From VAZQ01 sp963827585 (lineage in GTDB: Bacteria > Pseudomonadota > Alphaproteobacteria > Rhizobiales > Xanthobacteraceae), in assembly GCA_963827585.1 (NCBI GenBank), contig CAWHCK010000041.1:102328-166327 (forward strand): 64,000 nucleotides of DNA, in the 5' to 3' direction. The translations under genes and the position numbers were made by a program. Numbering within the stretch: position 1 is the stretch's first letter; each line of letters opens with the position of its first letter. The notes beneath the pieces were generated by a model. The model worked only from the letters and a program-made list of their open reading frames with translations. It was not told the DNA's origin and ran no database searches. Below, piece after piece: positions 43,901 through 52,732 of the stretch.

Positions 43901-44106
43901 TCATCCCGCGCGAGGCTTCGCATCCAGCCGGTTCCGCAGAAGCATCGGTCCGTAAAGCACGCCGAAGCCGCCGAATGCGGCGACCCATGCAAGCGTCTCG
44001 CGGCCATTGCCGGAGCGCGCCCAGCATGATCGCTCGCCCGGCTCGGCGAATTCGCCGGAGAGATGCAGCGTCTTGGGGTCGATATGCTCGACATTGCTGG
44101 GTGGAT
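43901..44106 (-). pseudogene. Truncated duplicate of subunit II joined to unrelated sequence
   Basis: The segment 44037-44106 repeats 43470-43540 almost base for base and encodes PPSNVEHIDPKTLHLSGEFA, the same 20 residues as in subunit II. It then runs on in frame into about 45 other residues (WARSGNGRETLAWVAAFGG...YGPMLLRNRLDAKPRAG) and a stop. No start is evident upstream. A remnant of a second oxidase copy or a recombination scar. The region up to 44348 has nothing else. Confidence 0.6.
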
Positions 44107-44348
44107 GCGCACTGAGAAGACACGGGCGAGACGTTGAGCCTCCAATTCCGGGCTTGAGGACGATCGGCCGTTCAAGCCGGTGCGCGCAGGGCCAATAGCG
44201 CTGCGTGTTGCGAATTGGCGGAACACGCTTCGCTATTCCGCCCTAGGGCGTGCACTCATTAGCGCGCAGATCGGAGGTCTGCTTTCGGGGGCAGACCGGA
44301 AAACATTTGTTCAGTTCGAGACGTACCGGTTTACACCCATAGCCGACA

Positions 44349-44648
44349 TCAATTCTGGCTTGCCCCGAGTGTCGGCGGCGGGGGTGGCGACACCACCATC
44401 TCCTTGCCACATCGCACACAGCGCGCGCTTGTCCCTACGATCTCGCAAGCGGGGTCGCCCGAGACGATGTCGCGCCGGCATTTGGGACACGTATATCCAG
44501 CGGCTGCCGGGGCGAAGTCATATCGTGGACCGACATAGGCACACATCAGGTGATGAAGCACCGGAAAAATCTCCAGCCCTTCGGCGCCGCAAGCCGGGCA
44601 CACCGATTGACCCCATTCGATCTGCATCGTGTGGTACTCCCGCGGCAT
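44349..44648 (-). CDS. Zinc-ribbon protein (TackOD1-like) of a glycan operon
   Basis: 99 residues. Three CxxC pairs (VCPACGAEG, YTCPKCRRD, ARCVRCGKE) around PVLHHLMCAYVGPRYDF. This block is similar to what I remember of the TackOD1 output domain, which has HHFACxYVGP. An alternative start at 44627 has GGGAG nine bases ahead. Last gene of the GT2-HlyD cluster, suggesting a regulatory or scaffold role; that is inference. Confidence 0.65.
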   Translation of the reverse strand: MPREYHTMQIEWGQSVCPACGAEGLEIFPVLHHLMCAYVGPRYDFAPAAAGYTCPKCRRDIVSGDPACEIVGTSARCVRCGKEMVVSPPPPPTLGASQN

Positions 44649-44662
44649 CCGCGGCGTCGTGT

Positions 44663-45715
44663 TCAGAAAGGCCCCGAGAAATGGATGAGCCAGTCGGCGA
44701 TGCGGCCGGACAGGCCGGTGTAGTACATGTGAACCTCGACCGTAGAGTTCAGCGGCGGCGGCGTTTCGTCCGGATCGAAGCGGATGCGCGCGATCTGCGT
44801 CGCAGGACGGTCACGCGCCAACAGCTGCAACTGCTGCGTCCCCGCGTACACACCGGAAACCGGCAGGATTTGGTCGATCTTTCCGGAAACGTGGCGGTTG
44901 CCGAACAGCACCAAGACTTCGTTCCCGACCGCGGGATCGAATAGACGCGCATTGGGAATGTACCAGTCCACGAAGATATCGGTCGGATCGAGGATTTCGG
45001 CAATCGGTGTGCCCGCCACCAGCGACTGCCCGACATCGGCGAGACCTGTCGAAACGATTCCGCTCGTCGGCGCGAAGACCTTGCCATGTCCGAAATGGCT
45101 CTCCACCTCATCGAGGCGACGTCGCAGCTGTTGGATAAATTCATCCAGGGAGGCAAGTTGAACGGTGGACTCGGCGACTTCCGCCTCCTGCGAGACAAGG
45201 GTTCTGCGGGCCGAGGCGTACTCGCGCATGACTTCCATGCGGAAGGTCACAGTGGCCGCGGACATGACGCCGAGGCGTTCTACTGCTTCCTGGGTGACGA
45301 GCTGATAAGCGCGCGCCGCTTCGAGCAGGTCCTGCGCGACCCGCGCCCTGATGCGAAGTTCCGCCGTGCGGCCGGCGATGTCCGCCAGCGCGCGCATATA
45401 GGTTGCGACGATGCTGTCCTGCTCCGGTGAAAGCACATGTGCGATCTCTCCGCCGGCCTTGACCGTGGCGCCAGGCACGAGGTTCATCTGGGTGACCTGC
45501 ACCGTATAAGGAAGCGAAACCACATGTCGCCGGGATGTGACGGTGCCGGGCCCGCTGAGATAAACAAGAGGCGAGCCGAAATAGACGATGAAGAAACCGA
45601 GCACACCGAACACGATTGTTGCATAGACAAATCGCACCATTCGTCCGGCCGCGCGCCGGCGGCTTTCGACGGGATCGGGAACATTTGGATCGAGGCGGTT
45701 GATCTTGACGTCCAT
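44663..45715 (-). CDS. HlyD-family membrane fusion protein
   Basis: 350 residues. Membrane helix at about 27-50 (VRFVYATIVFGVLGFFIVYF), then a biotinyl/lipoyl half (VQVTQMNLVPGATVKAGGEI), a long alpha-helical hairpin with ~100 residues of heptads, and the second lipoyl half KVFAPTSGIVSTGLADVGQS with a beta-barrel end. Located between a glycosyltransferase and a zinc-ribbon gene, resembling Alg44-like accessory proteins that thread polysaccharide to the periplasm. Confidence 0.85.
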   Translation of the reverse strand: MDVKINRLDPNVPDPVESRRRAAGRMVRFVYATIVFGVLGFFIVYFGSPLVYLSGPGTVTSRRHVVSLPYTVQVTQMNLVPGATVKAGGEIAHVLSPEQDSIVATYMRALADIAGRTAELRIRARVAQDLLEAARAYQLVTQEAVERLGVMSAATVTFRMEVMREYASARRTLVSQEAEVAESTVQLASLDEFIQQLRRRLDEVESHFGHGKVFAPTSGIVSTGLADVGQSLVAGTPIAEILDPTDIFVDWYIPNARLFDPAVGNEVLVLFGNRHVSGKIDQILPVSGVYAGTQQLQLLARDRPATQIARIRFDPDETPPPLNSTVEVHMYYTGLSGRIADWLIHFSGPF

Positions 45716-45727
45716 CAGTCCGGCTCC

Positions 45728-46981
45728 TCAAGTCCGATTTCCCAAGAGGGCGCGACGAACGCGCGGCGGTACGAAGTCATCGTGCCGCGACGTGGCGAAG
45801 ATGATTTCCGAGGAATACGAAAAAAACCGGCCGCATTTCAGATAGACGCCCTGGTACAGGGGAAAGATCAGCGACGCCCCGAGACCGAAGAAACCGATCG
45901 TTCGATTGAACATGACGAACGCAAGCGCCATGTTGAAAATCGATATCCACAGCAGCAGGAAATAGAGTGCGCCGAGAAACAGAGCGGCGTCGGCGGCTCC
46001 GAACAACAGCCAAATATAAACCAGATAGAACGGCAGGCTGAGCGTGGGAACCAGATCGAACATGATGAAGTCCAGCCTCTGCAGCGTGTCCGACAAGCGC
46101 TCGAAGCGATGGAAGAAGCCCAGTTCGCCATACATCATGAAACGGATTCGCAGGGCATCGCGATCCCAGCGCGCGCGCTGGCGCAAAAGGCTTATGCCGC
46201 CGGTCGGGCCGTCTGTTGCCGCCCACGCCTCCGGCACGAAACGGATGAGGTAGCCGAGGCGGCGCAGGCGCAAGCTGTACTCGAGGTCCTCTCCGGGGCC
46301 GACGTCCAGGCCGCCTTGCCGCAGGAATGTATCGCGCCGATACATGGAACAGGCGCCGGATAGACAGGCGATCGCGTTCGCCATGTCCAGTATGGATCGC
46401 CCTGCACTGATCGACATCAGGTACTCGACGCTTTGCAGCCCGGTCCATAACGAGTCACGCTCGTTGCTGATCGCAATGTTGCAACTCGCGCCGGCGACAC
46501 GCGGATCGCTGAATGCGGCCGCGAGGCGCGCGACGGCAGTGGGCTCGAACACCGTGTCGGCATCCACGGTCAAAAGCAGATCGCCGCTGGCAAATCGGGC
46601 GGCAGCGTTTATTGCCGCGCTGCGGCCGCAGCGCGTGCCATGGCAGATGACCATGTCCACCAGGCCCAGCGCGCGCCCGCGCTCCGCGACGGCGCGCGTT
46701 TCATCGGTTGAGCCGTCATCCACGACGATGATTTCGTCCGGCCGCAAGGTTTGCCGCTGCAGCGAAGCGATCGTGGGGCCGAGCCCGGAGCCGCCGTTGA
46801 ACGTCGGTATGATCACGCTGACCGAAGCCTTGCCGGCAGGCGCGCTATCGCTTCGTCTCCGCACGCCGAACAAAGCCAACGAAAGGAGCGACAGCGTATA
46901 GCGAGGAATGTCGAATATCAGCACCGAGAAGGCGAGCAGGGCCAAATTCGTTCCGGCCAGCAGCTGCACCATCTCGAACAT
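45728..46981 (-). CDS. Processive GT2 glycosyltransferase (membrane)
   Basis: 417 residues. An N-terminal membrane helix, then a GT-A domain: SVIIPTFNGGSGLGPTIASL, VDDGSTDET, LTVDADTVFEP (DxD metal site), GEDLEYSLRLRRLG (general base), and RQRARWDRDALR (QxxRW product-binding motif), then three or four C-terminal helices. The motif set is that of processive beta-glycan synthases such as cellulose, hyaluronan or alginate polymerases. No PilZ domain. Start at 46981; an ATG at 47065 adds a basic tail. Confidence 0.9.
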   Translation of the reverse strand: MFEMVQLLAGTNLALLAFSVLIFDIPRYTLSLLSLALFGVRRRSDSAPAGKASVSVIIPTFNGGSGLGPTIASLQRQTLRPDEIIVVDDGSTDETRAVAERGRALGLVDMVICHGTRCGRSAAINAAARFASGDLLLTVDADTVFEPTAVARLAAAFSDPRVAGASCNIAISNERDSLWTGLQSVEYLMSISAGRSILDMANAIACLSGACSMYRRDTFLRQGGLDVGPGEDLEYSLRLRRLGYLIRFVPEAWAATDGPTGGISLLRQRARWDRDALRIRFMMYGELGFFHRFERLSDTLQRLDFIMFDLVPTLSLPFYLVYIWLLFGAADAALFLGALYFLLLWISIFNMALAFVMFNRTIGFFGLGASLIFPLYQGVYLKCGRFFSYSSEIIFATSRHDDFVPPRVRRALLGNRT

Positions 46982-47553
46982 GTGACCCACCCCGGAAGGC
47001 CGACAAGACGCTCGCCGAATGCGAATGCAGGCGAGATTGCAAAAAGAGGCGAGCGCCCTCTCCAAGCTCTATATCGTCACGGCACCCTGAGAGTTCTCAC
47101 CAGTGACCCTCCGCGTGCCCCTTGTCGATCGACGAAAGCTCGGTTGGGCGAGCAAGCGGATATCCGGGCAACACCTCCGTGCGCGCGTGCGAATGTTATC
47201 GAATTCTACAGGAGGCAATGAAAACTGGCGACTCAGGAGTGGGGCACCCGATGTCGGCTCCTGGGAACTTTTGAGACGTTCACAGATGTCCGTTCTACGG
47301 CCGCTTTCGGGGGCAATGCGGACATCAGCCGGCGATTGCCGGACATCGCGATTTATGAGTACACGCCCTAGTCTCCGTGGTCCGAACTCATGGCGGTGTC
47401 AAATGGTTGCCGGCATACTCTTGCTGATATCACCAGAGACCTTCAAACTTGCAGCCTGTAGGTCGGGGAGCAAATGTTTCGCATCCGGCGACCCCTCCCG
47501 CCCGAATATCCGACAAAGCCAATGCCATTTGCGAACCTCTACAGCGGAATACC
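46982..47553. other. Gene-free divergent intergenic region
   Basis: No gene. Carries the promoter regions of the minus-strand glycan operon and plus-strand M24 gene. The segment around 47220-47370 (CTCAGGAGTGGGGCACCCGA, GCTTTCGGGGGCAATGCGGA) resembles a non-coding sequence I associate with rhizobial intergenic spaces, and shares GCTTTCGGGGGCA with 44281-44293 inside this window. Confidence 0.4.
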
Positions 47554-48651
47554 ATGATCGCGGACGATCGTAGCGCCCGTCTCACCGCGGCCATGGCGGA
47601 CGCGGGCCTCGATATGCTGCTGGTCTACGGCAACGCTTGGCAGGGCGATTATCTGCGTTACGCCACGGACTTCGGGATCGTCGAAGGACAGGCGCTGGCA
47701 CTCGTCGGCAATGACGGCCGTGTCACGCTCTATCTCGACAGCCCGCTCGAGGTCGACCGTGCCGAGCTCGATTGCCCCGCGGCCGAGGTGATCTACGCAC
47801 CCGACCTGATCGCCGAGGTCGATGCCGCGCTGGACCGGTTGCGCAATCATCGGATCGGGGCCGCGCCGCAACGCCTGCTGCCGCGCCGGATCGCCGCCCG
47901 CGCCAAAGAGCTCGACATCAGCGACCAGACCGCCCTCCTCGATCGGCTGCTGATGAACAAGATGGAGTCGGAGATCGCCGCCATCCGCCGCGCGGCACGC
48001 CTTGCCGACGAAGGCTATCGGGTGTTCATGAACGCGGCGCGCCCCGGCCGGGCGGACTACGAGCTGATCGCCGAATCGGAAGCCTTCTTCCGCGCCAACG
48101 GCGTCGACGACAATTTCCAGATCATCGGCGTCGGCGGCGTCGAAGTCCGCGGCATGACGCCGCCGAGCGGCAAACGGCTCAAGCGTGGAGATCTGGTCAC
48201 GACCGAGCTGACGCCCTGCGTCGACGGCTACTATGCCCAGATCTGTCGCACACTGGTCGTCGGCGAGCCCAGCGCCGAGCAGCGCAGCGCGCACGCGCTC
48301 TTTCGCGAGGCGATGGAAGCGGGAGTAGCCGTCGTGCGCGACGGCGTCGCCGCCGCCGACATCGCGCGCGCGGAGAACGACGTCTTCCGCAAGCACGGGC
48401 TGGGCGAATACACCACCAATAAATTCACGCGCGTGCGCGGGCACGGCATGGGACTGTTTGCCGACAGCAAGCCGCATCTGCTGGAAGACGTCACGACGCG
48501 GATCGATGCCGGCATGACGCTGATCGTGCATCCCAACACCTATCACCCCGCCGTGGGCTATCTCGTCCTCGGCGACGCCGTCGTGGTCACCCGGGACGGC
48601 TGCGAGGTCCTGACCAAGACCCCGCGCGAGCTTTTCAGCGTTGCGGGATAG
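47554..48651 (+). CDS. M24/creatinase-fold protein with lost metal ligands
   Basis: 365 residues. N-terminal creatinase domain (~1-135) and C-terminal pita-bread domain. Aligning by eye to Xaa-Pro aminopeptidases, ELTPCVDGYYAQICRT replaces the two metal Asp with Glu and Gln, RGHGMGL keeps the His, and the final Glu pair is changed (IVHPN for IEPG; LVLGDAVVVT for the last Glu). So four of five ligands differ, as in creatinase-like non-metal hydrolases. Might act on an amidine or amide substrate. Paired with the next gene. Confidence 0.82.
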   Translation: MIADDRSARLTAAMADAGLDMLLVYGNAWQGDYLRYATDFGIVEGQALALVGNDGRVTLYLDSPLEVDRAELDCPAAEVIYAPDLIAEVDAALDRLRNHRIGAAPQRLLPRRIAARAKELDISDQTALLDRLLMNKMESEIAAIRRAARLADEGYRVFMNAARPGRADYELIAESEAFFRANGVDDNFQIIGVGGVEVRGMTPPSGKRLKRGDLVTTELTPCVDGYYAQICRTLVVGEPSAEQRSAHALFREAMEAGVAVVRDGVAAADIARAENDVFRKHGLGEYTTNKFTRVRGHGMGLFADSKPHLLEDVTTRIDAGMTLIVHPNTYHPAVGYLVLGDAVVVTRDGCEVLTKTPRELFSVAG

Positions 48652-48652
48652 G

Positions 48653-48751
48653 GCGCATTCCGATTGGGTTGAATTGGAATGCGCTCTATCTTTTTTGATT
48701 TTGCGCATGTTCTATTCGGAAAACCGGTGCCCACTTTTCCGGAACATGCGC
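48653..48751. repeat. Composite palindromic repeat, family A copy 3
   Basis: First unit 48653-48684: GCGCATTCC pairs GGAATGCGC around a GATTGGGTTGAATT loop, followed by TCTATCTTTTTTG, so it may also terminate the M24 transcript. Second unit 48703-48751: GCGCATGTTCTATTCGG, AAAACCGGTGCCCAC, GGAACATGCGC. Mirrors copy 1 in inverse orientation. Confidence 0.85.
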
Positions 48752-48766
48752 TAAGCGGGCCGGATC

Positions 48767-49825
48767 ATGCGACGCGGCTTGATGCAACGGGACCCGCAGG
48801 AGCTACCGCTCGCGGCGCTCGACGCGCGAATCGCCCGGCTGCGGGCCGGCATGGAAAGTGCCGGCCTCGACGCCGTCATCATCTACACCAATCTGGTACG
48901 GCCGAGCGCGGTGACCTGGCTGACCGGCTTCACCCCCTACTGGTCGGAAGGATTGCTGCTGCTGCCGAAGAGCGGCCGGCTGGCTTTCGCCACCGCGTTG
49001 TCGAACCGGGTGGCCGACTGGATCCGCGCCACCAATCCGGTCAGCGATGTCGTCAGCACGCCCCTGCCGGGGGTGCTGCTGGGCGAACGGCTGGCCAAGG
49101 ACGATTCGGTGAAGCGGGCCGGTATTCTGGAGCTGGATGCCCTGCCGTCGGAGCTCGCCGATGATCTTTCCGCTGCTGCGCCGGCGGTCGGATGGGTCGA
49201 CGCAAGCGCCCAGTTCGCCAGGGTCCGTCGCGACATCGATGCGGCCGAACAGCGGCTGCTGGCGCGCAGCAATGCAATCGCGGTGGCAGCGCTCGATCAA
49301 GCGGACACGACCTGCGACGCAGGCACGCTGGCCGGACTGATCGAAAAGCATGCGCGTCTTGCCGGCGCCGAGGAGATCCATGTCACCGTCGCGCCCGATC
49401 TCGCCGCCGACCGCAGGCTGAGGCGCATATCGAAGCCGGTGCCGCTGGCGGATCGCTTCGCCGTGCGTGCGTCCGTCGCCTACAAAGGAGCCTGGCTGCG
49501 GCGCACGCGCACGTTCGCAAGCGACCCTGCGGTTGCCCGTGCCGATGCCTGGTTCGACGGTGTCATCCGCGGGATCGACGCGGGCAAGCCGATCGCCGGG
49601 CAACTCGCGGCCTGCGTCGAAGCGCTGGCGGGTGCCACGCTCGAGCGTTGGATGGTCGAGAGCTGCGTCGGCAGCTATCCGCTTTCGGTGATCGCCTCGT
49701 CGCGCCTGCCCGGACGCGACGCGCCGATCGCGGCCGGATTCGCCGTGCTGACGATCGAATTATCGCTGCACGGGGGTCACTGGATCGGCACCGCCCCACT
49801 GATGGTGAGCGATCGCTCGTCGTAG
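48767..49825 (+). CDS. Degenerate creatinase/M24-fold protein
   Basis: 352 residues. The N-terminal half (LDARIARLRAGMESAGLDAV, TWLTGFTPYWSEGLLLLP) is a creatinase N domain; the second half keeps the overall pita-bread length but none of the five metal ligands is recognisable. It may be a non-catalytic partner of the previous protein, with which it is tandem. Start uncertain: ATG at 48782 is an alternative; neither has a good ribosome site. Confidence 0.7.
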   Translation: MRRGLMQRDPQELPLAALDARIARLRAGMESAGLDAVIIYTNLVRPSAVTWLTGFTPYWSEGLLLLPKSGRLAFATALSNRVADWIRATNPVSDVVSTPLPGVLLGERLAKDDSVKRAGILELDALPSELADDLSAAAPAVGWVDASAQFARVRRDIDAAEQRLLARSNAIAVAALDQADTTCDAGTLAGLIEKHARLAGAEEIHVTVAPDLAADRRLRRISKPVPLADRFAVRASVAYKGAWLRRTRTFASDPAVARADAWFDGVIRGIDAGKPIAGQLAACVEALAGATLERWMVESCVGSYPLSVIASSRLPGRDAPIAAGFAVLTIELSLHGGHWIGTAPLMVSDRSS

Positions 49826-49876
49826 AGGGAACTCGCATCAATCGAATCGCGATTTCGCTGCAAGTATTGCTTGGTC

Positions 49877-49919
49877 GCATGATCTTATTCGAAAAGTCTG
49901 CAACTTTTCGGGATCATGC
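49877..49919. repeat. Palindromic repeat, family A copy 4 (diverged)
   Basis: Begins GCATGATCTTATTCG, central AAAAGTCTGCAACTTTT, ends GGGATCATGC. Only the second unit of the composite repeat is present. Confidence 0.7.
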
Positions 49920-50026
49920 TCTGGCACCGACTATCATCGAAGCGTGGCATTGCCGTCCCGCATCAGCGAGTTATGTTCCGGGTACCAGGCCCTGTTTACA
50001 GAGTTGCATAGCGGAGGCATCTGCGG

Positions 50027-50560
50027 GTGAACGCAATGGCCAACAAGACGTCCATCAAGTCAACGAAGGTCGCAAAGAAGGCCGCCGCCAAGCGGGTCGC
50101 TGCGAAGGCGGCCAAACCGCGCAAGACGGCGCCGAAGTCGCAGTCCCGCAAGGTCGCAAAGCCGGCCCTTCTCGCAGGCGGCAACCCTCAGATCGCGAAG
50201 GCCGACGGCGACGCCCCCGTGCAGGCCTACATCGCGGCGATGCCGGACTGGAAACGCGACGTCGGGCGCCGCCTCGACGCGCTCATCGTGCGCACCGTCC
50301 CCGGCGTGCGCAAGGCAGTCAAATGGAACTCGCCCTTCTATGGCATCGAGGGCCAGGGCTGGTTCCTCAGCTTTCATTGCTTCACAAAGTACGTCAAAGT
50401 GGCTTTCTTCCGCGGCACGTCACTGCGTCCTCTCCCCCCGGGCGAGTCCAGGCACAAGGACGTGCGCTACCTCGACATCCACGAGGACGACCAGCTCGAG
50501 GAAGCTCAGCTCGCCGCCTGGGTGAAGCAAGCCAGCCAATTGCCCGGCGAACGAATGTGA
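50027..50560 (+). CDS. DUF1801 protein with Lys/Ala-rich tail
   Basis: 177 residues from GTG, GGAGG nine bases upstream. Residues 1-50 are a lysine/alanine-rich, histone H1-like N-terminus; the rest is a DUF1801 (YdhG-like) domain: VQAYIAAMPDWKRDVGRRLD, VPGVRKAVKWNSPFYGIEGQ, GWFLSFHCFTKYVKVAFF, KDVRYLDIHEDD. Family of unknown function related to the iron-chaperone fold. Possibly nucleic-acid binding because of its basic tail (inference). Confidence 0.85.
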   Translation: MNAMANKTSIKSTKVAKKAAAKRVAAKAAKPRKTAPKSQSRKVAKPALLAGGNPQIAKADGDAPVQAYIAAMPDWKRDVGRRLDALIVRTVPGVRKAVKWNSPFYGIEGQGWFLSFHCFTKYVKVAFFRGTSLRPLPPGESRHKDVRYLDIHEDDQLEEAQLAAWVKQASQLPGERM

Positions 50561-50592
50561 GCGGGAAGTCGCGCGATGCGTGCGTGGCGTGA

Positions 50593-50835
50593 GCGGACGC
50601 CAAGTCATCAGCCCGCAAGACCACGAAGGCCGCGGCGAAGAAACTGCCGGCGCACTATGCAGTGCCCAAGGTCGAGGGCGACGGCGCCGTGCAGGCCTGG
50701 ATTGACCTCCTGCCGGAATGGCAAACTGCCCACCCTCGCCGCGTCGATGCCGTCGTGACACGACAGGCGCCGAACGTGCACAAAGCCATCAAGTGGCACG
50801 GGACCTGGCACAACATGAAGAAAGCGACAACCACC
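50593..50835 (+). pseudogene. DUF1801 fragment fused to the next gene
   Basis: Open reading with no start: ARKTTKAAAKKLPAHYAVPK, VQAWIDLLPEWQTAHPRRVD, APNVHKAIKWHGTWHNMKK. This matches the first half of the neighbouring DUF1801 domain and stops being similar at KWHGTW, where the domain would continue with the aromatic core; instead the frame runs straight into the next gene. A deletion joined the two. Confidence 0.6.
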
Positions 50836-51279
50836 ATGACGAAGAGGAAGAGCGGCTCGAAGGAAGGAAAAGGAGGAGACTCTCCCTCTCAGCTGATAGA
50901 TGCGAGAATCAAGGAGCTGAGTGATTGGCGGGGCGAGACGCTCGCTCGGGTCCGAATTCTCATCAAGCAGGCCGACCCGGAAGTGGTCGAGGAGTGGAAG
51001 TGGAGAGGGGTTCCGGTGTGGTCGCACGCCGGAATAATCTGCACCGGTGAGACGTACAAGAATGTCGTGAAGATGACCTTCGCCAAGGGCGCCTCGTTGG
51101 AGGACCCTTCAGGCCTCTTCAACTCCAGCCTCGAAGGCAACACCAGGCGTGCCATCGATTTCCACGAGGGCGACAAGATTGATGAAAAGGCGTTGAAGGC
51201 GCTCATTCGCGCCGCCGTGGCACTGAACACGTCGGTGCGAGCTACCGCTCGCCCGGTCCGCTCTCGGAAGAGACCATGA
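50836..51279 (+). CDS. DUF1801 protein
   Basis: 147 residues, MTKRKSGSKEGKGGDSPSQL then IDARIKELSDWRGETLARVR, ADPEVVEEWKWRGVPVWSHA, NVVKMTFAKGASLEDPSGLF, RAIDFHEGDKIDEKALKALI. Complete DUF1801 domain of a different subgroup from the upstream copy. Because the upstream fragment is in frame, translation may also start further up (for instance 50815). Function unknown. Confidence 0.78.
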   Translation: MTKRKSGSKEGKGGDSPSQLIDARIKELSDWRGETLARVRILIKQADPEVVEEWKWRGVPVWSHAGIICTGETYKNVVKMTFAKGASLEDPSGLFNSSLEGNTRRAIDFHEGDKIDEKALKALIRAAVALNTSVRATARPVRSRKRP

Positions 51280-51429
51280 CGTGCCCGCGGATGAGCACGT
51301 AAATCTGGAAGAACTGGTCACTCTGCGCCACCGAAGAACGCACAGGGTTATCGAAGCGAACGGGCTACCGCGTGCTGCGATATTGAACAACGAGGTGTGT
51401 CGAATATTGAGAGCGGGCTCGGGGCCACT

Positions 51430-51488
51430 ACCCAGCGCACTGACGACGACCCCCACCCCCAACCCCTCCCCACAAGGGGGAGGGGAGC
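51430..51488. repeat. G/C-tract intergenic repeat, family B copy 4
   Basis: CAGCGCACTGACGACGACCC, then CCCACCCCCAACCCCTCCCC and ACAAGGGGGAGGGGAG. Inverse orientation to the first arm of the 23127 copy. Lies between converging genes; the rest of 51280-51532 is empty. Confidence 0.8.
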
Positions 51489-51532
51489 GCACAATCCGCG
51501 GCAGCTAGCGTCGGGCAGCCGCTTTGCGCGAT

Positions 51533-52495
51533 CTACATGCCGGCCTTTACCGGCACGAACTGCGTGGTGAACATGACCTTGTCGTCGGGAATTTCCTTCA
51601 GCAGGCCCATCTCGATGAAGGACTGCTTGAGCACAGCGACCGCCTTGGGGTCGAAGGTGCCGTCCATGCTGAAGATGCCGATCTGCTCGTCATAGGCGCG
51701 GCCGATGACCGCCGGGCTGAGGTTGAGCACCTTGGAGGTCATCTCGATGGTCTTGTCCTTGTTCGCCTTCATGAAGGCGATGGTCTCGAACCAGCCCCGC
51801 AGGAAGGCACGCACCACATCCGGACGCTTTGCGATCACGTCCTCCCGCACGAAGAAGACGTGGGTGATGAAGTCATCGACGAACGGCGTGGCCGTCGTGA
51901 TGACGCGCCATTCCTTGGCCTCCTCCAGCGAGTAGCCGGTTTCGAGCGCGCCGATATAGCCGTCGATCTGGCCGGTCTTGATCGCCGCGCGCGCGGGCGG
52001 CATGCCGCCAATCGGCACCGTGGTGATGCCGTCCGCGCCCCAGCCCTTGAGCATGTTGATGCGTTTGCCGATCCAGTCGGTCAGGGAGCCCACGGTGGTG
52101 ACGCCGAGCTTCCGACCCTTGAGATCGTCGACGGTTTTGGCCGGCGAATTGTAGCCGACCATGACCGCCATGTTGCGCGGCACGCCCGCCATCGCCGCGA
52201 CCGCCTTCGCCGGCACGCCCTTCGCCATGAACGCCATGCCGGGGCCGCTGCCGATGCCGACGTCGAGGCTGTCGGCCGTCAACGCCTGCTGCATCTTGGC
52301 GTCGCCGGCGGCGGCCGAGGCTTCGATCTCCAGGCCGTGCCTGGCGAAGATGCCGGTCTGGATACCGACATCCAGCGGGGTGAAGGTCCAGGCGAAGGCC
52401 ACCGCCTTGCCGACGCGAAGCTTTTCCGCGGCGTTTGCCGGCAAGGCCAGCAGCATGACCAGCAAGCAAAGCAACGCACGGGAAACCTTGGGCAT
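51533..52495 (-). CDS. ABC transporter substrate-binding protein (NMT1/THI5-like)
   Basis: 320 residues with a strong GGGAGG site. Signal peptide 1-22 (MPKVSRALLCLLVMLLALPA, cut after ANA). Mature part VGKAVAFAWTFTPLDVGIQT then GIFARHGLEIEASAAAGDAK and GIGSGPGMAFMAKGVPAKAV, typical of NitT/TauT receptors; KTVDDLKGRKLGVTTVGSLT is the hinge block. No permease adjoins it; the ATPase-permease-permease set at 58890-61260 lacks a receptor and is its likely partner. Confidence 0.88.
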   Translation of the reverse strand: MPKVSRALLCLLVMLLALPANAAEKLRVGKAVAFAWTFTPLDVGIQTGIFARHGLEIEASAAAGDAKMQQALTADSLDVGIGSGPGMAFMAKGVPAKAVAAMAGVPRNMAVMVGYNSPAKTVDDLKGRKLGVTTVGSLTDWIGKRINMLKGWGADGITTVPIGGMPPARAAIKTGQIDGYIGALETGYSLEEAKEWRVITTATPFVDDFITHVFFVREDVIAKRPDVVRAFLRGWFETIAFMKANKDKTIEMTSKVLNLSPAVIGRAYDEQIGIFSMDGTFDPKAVAVLKQSFIEMGLLKEIPDDKVMFTTQFVPVKAGM

Positions 52496-52732
52496 GGCAT
52501 CCTCCCTTGGCCGACCTACGCGGCCTTGCCGGGAATCATTGCAGAATTCGACAGTTTTCGCCATGGCACCGCGAGTGCGTCGCGTTGACCGGGAATGAGC
52601 CTCGCAGCAGACGAGCTTGCAGCTCCCGCCGGTTCCATTTGAACGGGATAGCGCGACTCATGGGTCATCTGCGCTAGGTCGTCAGGTCGGACGACAGACC
52701 CCGCAGGTCGGCAGGCAACGGGACAGCTTTCC

